NCBI GenBank assembly: GCA_017540175.1
Contig: JAFYBN010000038.1
Span: 1-51,610 of the forward strand
Direction of reading: 5' to 3'
From: Clostridia bacterium
Lineage (GTDB): Bacteria > Bacillota > Clostridia > Oscillospirales > CAG-272
DNA: 51,610 nucleotides
Position 1 is the stretch's first letter. Every line of letters begins with the position of its first letter. Positions 26,391 to 33,239 of this stretch are shown here, one piece after another. Under the pieces are notes generated by a model that worked only from the letters and a program-made list of their open reading frames with translations, made no database searches and was not told where the DNA came from. A program made the translations under genes and the position numbers.

Positions 26391-26509
26391 TTTCCCTTTC
26401 GGCCCTGCCGTTCGTATTGCGACTCGCTTTTCGCTCCCGGCTCGCCGCCCGGAGGTGTTCGTCATTTTCCGCCGGCACCGGCGTCAGCCGCCGCCATCCT
26501 TTCCTGTGT

Positions 26510-28039
26510 TCAGTTGTATATCGAAGCGTCCAGCGACGTGTCGAGAGACCGAAGCTGTCCGATCGTCTTCTCGTAATTGGCGCGGTAGACATTTTCGCAT
26601 GCCGCCCAGAAGCTGGAGAAATTCTTTGTTTTCGACATCATCATATACCGCAGATAATGCCAGGGATAGCCGATCGATTCGTTATACAGCGAATCAAAGG
26701 TGATCCACACGCTGTCTTTGACGAGATCCATCATCTGAGCCGTCTCCACGTCGCGGGAGTAGCGGTTTTTCAGCACCACGTCAAAATACTCGGGCGTGAC
26801 CGTGCGAAAACTCTGCGAACCGAATGCCTCGAGCACGGCGGCGGACATATCCGCGTCGCGGACATCGATGGGAACGCACCACAGGGATACGCCGTCCTGC
26901 AGACGCGTTCCGTAGGAATTCTGCGATTCGTCAAACAGGGGATACGGGAGAACGCCGTAATCGGATTCCATATCCGCGAACCGTCCCGTCACGTCTCCGA
27001 TCCTCGTCACAGCCAGAAGCGCGCGGTCTTCCTTGAAGCAGTCGAGATCGGTCATGTCGCCCGTATCGGTCAGGCAGCCGGGGTTTCCCCAGGTCAGTTC
27101 ATACACCTTTTCCGCGATCGAGCCGAGGTATTCGAGATCGGGAGAGAACTGAGGATAACCGTCCTCGCCGCGCACGCTCATCGTCGCGTGAAATCCCTGC
27201 AGATAGCCGTCGGCGTCATTCACCGAAGAAGTCGTCAGACCGAACGCGTCTTCCGAACCGATCTGACCGTCCCCGTTGAGGTCGCGGTAAATGTTTCTTG
27301 TCAGACCGTTTACATAGTCTACGGTCCAGCGGTGCTCCCGCACGACGTCGTACAGATTTTCGATCCCGTTGTCCTGCGCTACCTTGTGATTGACGGCATA
27401 GACGGACATGGCGGAAAGAAATGACATGGACGCGTCGCCGGTCAGAAAATACACGTGATTGCCGAGCTGGAGCTCGGTCCGGCAGGTCTGATTCCACCAA
27501 GGACTGTCAAGCTCGAGATAGTCGAGCCCCGCCAGATCATAGAGGCACCCCAGCATGGACAGGGACGGGATCCGCGCGGACCATCCCGCGACCAGATCAA
27601 ACGCGCTGTCGTTCGCGTAGATCGATGCCGCAAGGCTCGTGATCGCCTGATCGTATTTCTGCCACCCCTCCGCTTCAAAAACCTCGATCCGGATGTTCAG
27701 CCGATCTTCCACGAGCGTATTCCGCTCGAACACAATGTCGTTCACCACACTCCCCGTCATTCCGTCCGTATAAATCTCGGCGACGCTGTCCCCTCTCGAA
27801 TGGATCACGATCGTTCTTCCGCCGTAGTCAAGCTCCGGCAGTGAATCCGGCTTTTCCTCCCCGGTTTCCGTGTCCGCCGTCCCGCCTTCGCTCACCGCGT
27901 CGGCGTTCGTCATGCCGCCGGTCTCATCGGCAGCCGTTCCCTCCGAACAGGACGTACCGAGAAAACCCAAAAGCAGTGCAAGTATGGCGGATATCAATTT
28001 CCCAGCCATTCTTCCCTTTCCCGTTCCCTTCTCCTTCAT
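26510..28039 (-). CDS. Extracellular solute-binding lipoprotein (SBP paralogue 5)
   Basis: From the ATG read at 28039 the protein has 509 residues with a lipobox ending LGTSC (Cys31). The ATG at 28009 would give a tighter 21-residue signal and is equally possible. A long Glu/Thr/Gly/Ala linker follows. The family marks are VNDIVFERN, DSPWWNQTCRTEL, HRWTVDYVNGL, the full acidic Ca-like loop DLNGDGQIGSED, and a YGVLPYPLFDESQNSY segment. The gene has a good promoter at 28191-28219 and lies back to back with the AraC-type gene at 28336, its likely regulator. No enzyme gene is attached to this SBP, unlike most of the others here. Confidence 0.85.
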   Translation of the reverse strand: MKEKGTGKGRMAGKLISAILALLLGFLGTSCSEGTAADETGGMTNADAVSEGGTADTETGEEKPDSLPELDYGGRTIVIHSRGDSVAEIYTDGMTGSVVNDIVFERNTLVEDRLNIRIEVFEAEGWQKYDQAITSLAASIYANDSAFDLVAGWSARIPSLSMLGCLYDLAGLDYLELDSPWWNQTCRTELQLGNHVYFLTGDASMSFLSAMSVYAVNHKVAQDNGIENLYDVVREHRWTVDYVNGLTRNIYRDLNGDGQIGSEDAFGLTTSSVNDADGYLQGFHATMSVRGEDGYPQFSPDLEYLGSIAEKVYELTWGNPGCLTDTGDMTDLDCFKEDRALLAVTRIGDVTGRFADMESDYGVLPYPLFDESQNSYGTRLQDGVSLWCVPIDVRDADMSAAVLEAFGSQSFRTVTPEYFDVVLKNRYSRDVETAQMMDLVKDSVWITFDSLYNESIGYPWHYLRYMMMSKTKNFSSFWAACENVYRANYEKTIGQLRSLDTSLDASIYN

Positions 28040-28190
28040 AAGAACACCGATCCCTTTCCGATCAAGCGCGTGCCCCTTGCGTCGCCGGGAAACACAAATG
28101 CCGCCCGAAGGACGCCCCGTCCCGAAGCAACGCGCGCAGAATATCCACACATATTCCGGGATATCACTTTTTTTTGTTTTCGTCAAGCAC

Positions 28191-28219
28191 ATTATATAAT
28201 AAGCGCACGGATTTTTCAA
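28191..28219 (-). promoter_or_regulatory. Promoter of the SBP gene at 26510-28039
   Basis: Read leftwards, TTGAAA (28219-28214) and TATAAT (28196-28191) are separated by 17 bp. The leader is about 145 nt. Confidence 0.8.
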
Positions 28220-28282
28220 TACCAAGCAAGAATTATCGGCACGGCAATGATTTTGGAGTTATAGCACAACTTTTGGATTCCG

Positions 28283-28311
28283 TTGACAGTGTCAAAATTC
28301 CCTGCTATAAT
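28283..28311 (+). promoter_or_regulatory. Promoter of the AraC-type gene with a palindrome over the -35 box
   Basis: TTGACA (28283-28288) and TATAAT (28306-28311) are 17 bp apart, with an extended TGC before the -10. The -35 box is one arm of a perfect 13-bp palindrome, TTGACAGTGTCAA (28283-28295). This is a likely operator for auto-regulation or another repressor. Confidence 0.8.
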
Positions 28312-28335
28312 GAAAAACCGAAGGGGGTGACTGCC

Positions 28336-29247
28336 TTGCTCATGGAGGAGGAGGTCCTGGCGTATTCGCGCATGCCGGTCAGCGCGTGGCTCGCCACATT
28401 CGGCGACCCTTGCGTGAGGGAACCGATGTGGAGTCCGACGCCGCCGAACGGTGAAAACCGTTTGGTTTTCCATTCGCACATACATGACGAAATCGAAGTC
28501 CATCAGATACGGCGAGGCGAACTGACCGCCGAAATCAACGGCAGCCGCTTGAAGCTGACCGCTGGGGACATCCTGATCGTCAATCCCTATGAACGCCACA
28601 GCGGCACCGTCCCGCAGAACGCCGTGACGGAGTACATGCACGCGACCTTTGACGTGAACTATTTTACCGGCTGCTGCGGAGAAGCAAACACGCTTTTTCG
28701 GAACATGCTCACCGGCGAGATCTATTTTCCGACGCTCATTCCCGCGGACAACCCCGTCAGCCCCCGCATCGGGAAAGCCCTTGAGAATATTTACGAATGC
28801 TACCGAAGAGCGATGTGCGAGAAAGAAAACCTCGCGTCGGCGGACCTTCGCCTCTCACTGGCGGTGCAGGAGCTCACGGCACTTCTTCTCGAAAATGTGA
28901 CGCCGCTGAAAAGCAACGGGAAGCAGGTCAGAAATTCGCGCTTCATCCGCGAAGTACAGCAGTACGTTTCAAACTACTTCCGCTGCAATCTTACAACGGA
29001 ACAGATCGCAAACGACATCGGCTACAATACGAGTTATTTCTGCACGATGTTCCGCCAAAACTTCGGCATCCCCTTCAAGCAATACCTGAACGAGCGCAGG
29101 ATCGAATACGCGACGACCTGGCTGCGCAATCTTCCGCTTTCGGAAATCGCATCGGCGCTGGGCTTTTCAAGCTACAACTATTTCTGCCGCGTGTTCAAAA
29201 AGCAAACCGGCATGACGCCGGGAGAAATGTTCGGGAGATGCGAATAG
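28336..29247 (+). CDS. AraC family transcriptional regulator
   Basis: I take the TTG at 28336 because an AGGGGGTGA site lies just upstream; the ATG at 28342 is an alternative. The 303-residue protein has an N-terminal cupin arm domain (FHSHIHDEIEVHQI, then GDILIVNPYERHSG) and a typical AraC C-terminus: LTTEQIANDIGYNTSYFCTM with NFGIPFKQYLNERRI, then LSEIASALGFSSYNYFCRVF and the closing KKQTGMTPGEM. It should sense a sugar and control the divergent SBP at 26510, and perhaps the surface protein at 29384, which lies 136 bp downstream without a clear promoter of its own. Confidence 0.9.
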   Translation: MLMEEEVLAYSRMPVSAWLATFGDPCVREPMWSPTPPNGENRLVFHSHIHDEIEVHQIRRGELTAEINGSRLKLTAGDILIVNPYERHSGTVPQNAVTEYMHATFDVNYFTGCCGEANTLFRNMLTGEIYFPTLIPADNPVSPRIGKALENIYECYRRAMCEKENLASADLRLSLAVQELTALLLENVTPLKSNGKQVRNSRFIREVQQYVSNYFRCNLTTEQIANDIGYNTSYFCTMFRQNFGIPFKQYLNERRIEYATTWLRNLPLSEIASALGFSSYNYFCRVFKKQTGMTPGEMFGRCE

Positions 29248-29383
29248 GGGGACGCGGAGGGCTCTGCCGCTGCACGGCGTCCCGCCGGGCGCCGCCGGAG
29301 CATTTCGCCGCCCCGACCGCTTTGCGCACCGCACTGCCGTCCCCGCTTTGCAACCCATATGAAAAAATCAGGGAGGAATCATT

Positions 29384-31096
29384 ATGAAAAAAACATTCGC
29401 AGTCATCCTCACAGTTCTTCTCACCGCCGTTCTCGCAATCTCCGCGCTCGCGGCTGAATCCTCGTTTACCGTGCTGACGGACGCGGAAAACGAATTCGTC
29501 TACAAAAACGACGGGACCTGGGACGCCGGAGATTCCCGCGTCGGAGACGGGACACAGTCCATTATTTACGCGTTCTCCCTGAGCGAGGGAGACACCTGGG
29601 CGTATGTCGAGTTCCCGATCTGCAATCAGTTCAAAATCGAAGCGGCAAAGGACAACCCCGACGACAGCGCCTCGTACACCGTCGCGGCGGAGAAACAGCC
29701 GACCGAGCAGGAGCGAGCCGACGGGCTTCCCTTCTGGGGAACCGCTCCCTTTGAAGCTCCGACGAAGGTCGATCTGAGTGATTTCTGTCTTGACAACAGC
29801 AGCGGAAAAATCTATGTGAAAGTCTCCGACGCCGCCCCCGAAAACGGATGGGGACCGAAAATCTACAACACCTCGCCCGTAGTGTTCTCCCATGGCTCGG
29901 AAAAAGACATCCCCGGGGTCCAGACCTTCACCGCCGGCACCCCCGATGAAACCGCCTTCATCTACAACAACGACGGAACGTGGGTCGATTCGAACAACCG
30001 CATCTGCGACAACGGCACCACGGTCACCTATGTCTTCAGCCTCGTCGAAAACGCGAATTTCGCACAGCTTGAAATCAATATTCACAACCAGTACAAAATC
30101 GAAGTCGCCGTGGATGATCCGGACAACGCGGATTCCTATACGGTCGTCGAGCAGCTCAAGATCCCAGACACCGCCGATCTCGAAGCGGAACCCTGGTGGG
30201 GAGCGGGCGACGACTATGTGCTCCACACGATCGATCTTTCCGATTACTGCTCTACCGGACGGATCTATGTGAAGATCGGAGACGTCACGCCCGACACCGG
30301 CTGGGGAGGCAAGATCGAAGGCGAGGTCAGATTCACCTCGAAGATCGCGGACGGTACTGAGGCGCAGACCTCGGAACCGTCTGAGGTCCAGAGCTTTACC
30401 GCCGCCTCCGCGGAGGAGAACCGTTTCATTTATCTCAACGACAGGACCTGGGTCGATTCCGGCAACCGCATCTGCGACAACGACACTTCGGTCACCTATG
30501 TCTTTGATCTCGCCGAAAACGCCGATTTCGCCCAGCTCGAAATCTATATCCATAACCAGTACAAGATCGAGGTCGCCGTAGACGATCCCGACGACGCGGA
30601 TTCCTACACGGTCGTTGAACAGCTTGAGATCCCGGACGACGCGGATCTCGAGGCAGAGCCCTGGTGGGGGGCGAGCGAGGACTATTCGCTCCATGTGATC
30701 GATCTTTCCGATTACTGCTCCACCGGCACCATTTATGTGAAGATCGGCGACGTCACGCCCGACACGGGATGGGGCGGCAAGATCGAAGGCGAGGTTCGGT
30801 TCATTTCCAAAGCGGCAGAACAGGCAGCCGAAGCGGATCCCGTCGAGCCCACGTCCGCACCGGTCGAGGAACCCGCGCCGGTCGAGGAACCCGCGCCGGT
30901 CGATGAACCCACTCCGGGCGGGGAAGAACCGATTCCCGCGGTCGATGAGCCCGCGCCCGCCGCGCAAGAACCCGCGCCCTCTGCAGAAACTCCCGCCGAA
31001 CCCGAGACATCTCCGAACACCTTCGATTTCGGTGTGATCGCCGCCGTTTCCGCCATGATCTCCCTCGCCGGCTTCGCCGCAGCAAAGAAACGCTGA
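29384..31096 (+). CDS. Cell-surface protein with three tandem beta modules and a C-terminal sorting signal
   Basis: This 570-residue protein has a signal peptide of about 24 residues (MKKTFAVIL to ALA). Three modules of about 145 residues follow, at roughly 26-172, 180-320 and 336-476. Each has an F(V/I)Y-x-ND-x-TW strand, a YTV strand, an EPWWG or LPFWG motif, DLSD(Y/F)C, and IYVK(I/V)-D-x3-(D/E)TGWGGKI-type ends. Modules 2 and 3 are nearly identical, module 1 is more divergent. A PVEEPAP-type stalk leads to TPAEPETSPNTFDFGV, a hydrophobic helix and KKR. The tail matches that of the protein at 15560-17380. Probably a wall-anchored binding or stalk protein; I do not recognise the module family. 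A GGGAGG site precedes the ATG. Confidence 0.7.
   Translation: MKKTFAVILTVLLTAVLAISALAAESSFTVLTDAENEFVYKNDGTWDAGDSRVGDGTQSIIYAFSLSEGDTWAYVEFPICNQFKIEAAKDNPDDSASYTVAAEKQPTEQERADGLPFWGTAPFEAPTKVDLSDFCLDNSSGKIYVKVSDAAPENGWGPKIYNTSPVVFSHGSEKDIPGVQTFTAGTPDETAFIYNNDGTWVDSNNRICDNGTTVTYVFSLVENANFAQLEINIHNQYKIEVAVDDPDNADSYTVVEQLKIPDTADLEAEPWWGAGDDYVLHTIDLSDYCSTGRIYVKIGDVTPDTGWGGKIEGEVRFTSKIADGTEAQTSEPSEVQSFTAASAEENRFIYLNDRTWVDSGNRICDNDTSVTYVFDLAENADFAQLEIYIHNQYKIEVAVDDPDDADSYTVVEQLEIPDDADLEAEPWWGASEDYSLHVIDLSDYCSTGTIYVKIGDVTPDTGWGGKIEGEVRFISKAAEQAAEADPVEPTSAPVEEPAPVEEPAPVDEPTPGGEEPIPAVDEPAPAAQEPAPSAETPAEPETSPNTFDFGVIAAVSAMISLAGFAAAKKR
29921..30811. repeat. Two recent tandem copies of a surface-protein module
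   Basis: Bases from about 29921 to 30345 and from about 30391 to 30811 encode modules 2 and 3, nearly identical in protein, with long stretches matching also in DNA. A more diverged copy precedes them from about 29460. This points to recent intragenic duplication. Confidence 0.75.
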
Positions 31097-31164
31097 GCGG
31101 CGTCCGGCAATACGGAAAACCGATCCATGATCACTGGGCGCATTTTCCGAAACAACCGATCAGC

Positions 31165-31216
31165 AAAACAGTCAGGTATGATCCGGCAAATCATACCGGA
31201 CTGTTTTCTTTTTCGG
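31165..31216 (+). terminator. Intrinsic terminator after the three-module surface protein
   Basis: AAAACAGTC-A-GGTATGAT and ATCATACC-G-GACTGTTTT pair with one mismatch, followed by CTTTTT. The remainder of the gene-free stretch 31097-31506 holds the promoter and structured leader of the sigma-factor gene. Confidence 0.9.
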
Positions 31217-31277
31217 ATGCCGTCTCTTCTCTCCCGTGCGTTTCTTTGAAATCTGCCTGCCGAGGCGTGCGGTTTTG

Positions 31278-31286
31278 TGCTATAAT
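31278..31286 (+). promoter_or_regulatory. Extended -10 promoter of the sigma/anti-sigma unit
   Basis: TGC followed by TATAAT is a perfect extended -10. No good -35 box lies 17 bp upstream, so it may depend on the extended element or an activator. Transcription would start near 31293. Confidence 0.6.
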
Positions 31287-31328
31287 ACGCTGAGAGGGAC
31301 CGATCATGTGCACGCGTCGTCAAGGTTC

Positions 31329-31416
31329 GCTCCCCGACGTGCCGGGGGAGCCCGGACGGCTTGCCCCATGAATCGAAACCCGTCCGGGTATGATTCGGCG
31401 CGGGCGGAGTTTTTTT
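31329..31416 (+). promoter_or_regulatory. Structured leader with competing hairpins, candidate attenuator or small RNA
   Basis: Hairpin 1 pairs GCTCCCC (31329-31335) with GGGGAGC (31345-31351). Hairpin 2 pairs CCCGGACGG (31351-31359) with CCGTCCGGG (31380-31388), 9 bp perfect. A third, terminator-like hairpin uses the same bases, CCGTCCG (31380-31386), with CGGGCGG (31401-31407), and runs into AG and seven T. Hairpins 2 and 3 cannot form together, the hallmark of transcription attenuation. The sigma start lies 90 nt further on. I compared it mentally with ZTP, THF and SRP-type RNAs and found no convincing match. A free-standing RNA of about 125 nt is the alternative. Confidence 0.5.
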
Positions 31417-31506
31417 GTGAAAAATTCCGCGAAACGTGTGACCCGCGGAAGCGCGCTGTCGCTTTAGAGGGTGAAGGCCTTCAAAAAGAGGAAAGGAGCG
31501 GATAGC

Positions 31507-32067
31507 TTGAAAGACGAAGAAATCGTTGCGCTGTACCGAAAGCGGGACGAGACGGCCGTGGAACGGACCGCCGAAAAATACGGTCAGAGGCTGAGGAATC
31601 TGGCGTTCGGGATCACGGAGGACGCGCAGACTGCCGAGGAATGCGAGAACGACGCCTACATGGCGGCGTGGAACAGCATTCCGCCGCACGATCCGTCCGG
31701 GTATCTCTACGCCTATCTGGCGCGGATCGTCCGGCATCTCGCGCTGGACGCGCTGCGCGCCCGGAAACGTCTCAAACGAAGCGCCGTGATCACGGAGCTC
31801 TCGGCGGAGATGGAGGAATGCATCCCCGCGCCGGATGATACGGTCGGGAAATTCGAGGCCAAAGCGCTCGGCGAGGCGATCGGACGGTATCTGCGCACGC
31901 TCAGCGAAGACAAACGGGTGGTCTTCATGCGCCGGTACTGGTATTTCGATTCGGTGGAGAGCATTGCGCTGCGCTGCGGATTCAGTCAGAGCAAAGTCAA
32001 GACGATCCTGCTCCGATGCCGCAAAGGGCTGAAAGATTACCTTGAAAAGGAGGGGTACACGATATGA
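31507..32067 (+). CDS. ECF-like RNA polymerase sigma factor
   Basis: The TTG at 31507 follows an AAAGGAG site and gives 186 residues; an in-frame ATG at 31471 is less well placed. Region 2 is visible as a DAYMAAWNSIPP segment with a preceding acidic AEECEND. Region 4 is FDSVESIALRCGFSQSKVKTIL with the closing RKGLKDYLEKEG. It directs RNA polymerase to envelope-response promoters. It is a clear paralogue of the sigma factor at 38542. Its stop overlaps the ATG of the next gene by 4 bp (ATGA), typical of a sigma factor coupled to its anti-sigma partner. Probably regulated by the leader at 31329-31416. Confidence 0.85.
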   Translation: MKDEEIVALYRKRDETAVERTAEKYGQRLRNLAFGITEDAQTAEECENDAYMAAWNSIPPHDPSGYLYAYLARIVRHLALDALRARKRLKRSAVITELSAEMEECIPAPDDTVGKFEAKALGEAIGRYLRTLSEDKRVVFMRRYWYFDSVESIALRCGFSQSKVKTILLRCRKGLKDYLEKEGYTI

Positions 32068-32897
32068 GAGGAAACGAGCTTCTTGACGCGCTCGCATACG
32101 CGGACGCGGATCTGATTCTGGAAGCGGAAAACGCCGGGAGGAGAAAACGCAAAAGACTGCCCGCCGGCAGGATCGTGCTGATCGCCGCGGCCGCCGTACT
32201 TCTTGGAACGACTGCCGTCGCCGCGGGAGTGCTTTTGACCAGACCCAACGTGAGGACGGACCCGGCCGGTCTGACGATGACGGCGGACGGGGAGGCAGCC
32301 GCGCTTCCCGAAGAAGCCGAAGAGGCGATCCTTGCCGCCGTCGACCCGGAGCGGGGGTACAAGGCGTATTTTGAATTCGACACGGTGGAAGAGTGGCAGG
32401 CGTTCTTCGGACTTCCCTTCGCGTTCTTCGAGTCGAGCGATTTTCTGCGGATGGGACCGATCGAAACGTTCGTGACCACGGAGGAGGGAGACGACGGGGT
32501 ACGAAAACCAACGTCGGCGCTTTCCGGCTCGATCGTGAGCCGGTATCGTGAAGACTCCGCACCCGCGCCGGGCGAATCTCCCGCGCTTCTGTGGAGCGGC
32601 GAGCTGGAAATTCTTGTCTCGTATACCGGAAAGGCGGCGTCGTCCGACCGCTTTGCGAGTGTGCGGGAACAGACCGTCGAAGACTATACGACGCCGTCCG
32701 GCATCCCGTGCGTGATCGCGAAGACCGTGACGGACAGCGGGCAGATCGCTCACTTCCGCCTGTATTACAGCTTCGACGCGGTAAGCTGCTGCCTGCGCAC
32801 CCACACCTCTACGGATTCGGAACAGGAGGCCGCGGCTCTTCTCGAAGACCTCAAAACCTTCGCCGATTCCCTTGCGATCCGCTCTCCGGGAGAGTAA
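32064..32897 (+). CDS. Single-pass membrane protein, probable anti-sigma factor
   Basis: This 277-residue protein begins with a short cytoplasmic helix (NELLDALAYADADLILEAE), a basic patch (RRKRKR), and one transmembrane helix at about 37-56. The remaining 220 residues face outward and have no recognised fold. This layout and the 4-bp overlap with the sigma gene fit an anti-sigma factor that holds the sigma at the membrane until its external domain senses a signal. The N-terminal helix resembles the start of the permease at 39075, next to the paralogous sigma factor. No zinc-binding HxxxCxxC motif is present, so it is not a ZAS-type anti-sigma. Confidence 0.65.
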   Translation: MRGNELLDALAYADADLILEAENAGRRKRKRLPAGRIVLIAAAAVLLGTTAVAAGVLLTRPNVRTDPAGLTMTADGEAAALPEEAEEAILAAVDPERGYKAYFEFDTVEEWQAFFGLPFAFFESSDFLRMGPIETFVTTEEGDDGVRKPTSALSGSIVSRYREDSAPAPGESPALLWSGELEILVSYTGKAASSDRFASVREQTVEDYTTPSGIPCVIAKTVTDSGQIAHFRLYYSFDAVSCCLRTHTSTDSEQEAAALLEDLKTFADSLAIRSPGE

Positions 32898-32939
32898 TCC
32901 CCCGCTGAGTCCGGGCTGACCGGTAAACACGCAAGAAAG

Positions 32940-32988
32940 ACCCGTTTGTGCTGAACCCGTGCGTTCACCCCAAACGGGTTTCGCTTTG
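32940..32988 (+). terminator. Intrinsic terminator after the anti-sigma gene
   Basis: ACCCGTTTG and CAAACGGGT pair perfectly around a 22-nt loop and are followed by TTCGCTTT. The gene-free stretch 32898-33239 otherwise holds only the promoter at 33128-33156 and a leader. Confidence 0.8.
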
Positions 32989-33127
32989 TTGATCCGTTTG
33001 ATTTGAATCGGTTGCGCGGGATCAAGAAGTTCTCTGCCGCGGGTGTCCGCAGTTCGCATTGATCCCCGACCGCCGTCGCTTGCGGCGGGCAGCGGCGGCT
33101 GAAAAACCGAAAAAACTTCCCCCGAAC

Positions 33128-33156
33128 TTGATTTGCTCCCTGCGAAGTGTTATAAT
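33128..33156 (+). promoter_or_regulatory. Promoter of the glycosidase gene at 33240
   Basis: TTGATT (33128-33133) and TATAAT (33151-33156) have a 17-bp spacer ending in GTGT. The promoter at 35311-35339 has the same -35, the same GTGT before the -10, and a similar flank, which suggests common control of the two genes. Confidence 0.8.
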
Positions 33157-33239
33157 GGTCTGAACCGGCGCAGGGTCCCGACCGCGCAAAAAGAGCATGG
33201 GATCAGCCCGGCGGCGACGTCAGACAAGGAGACAATGCC

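Noticed and set aside
31293-31416. Similarity of the sigma-gene leader to a ZTP, THF or SRP RNA
   Set aside because: Some short strings are similar, such as a GGGGAGC and a CCGTCCGGG, but the conserved cores of those RNAs are not present. I kept it only as an unassigned structured leader.
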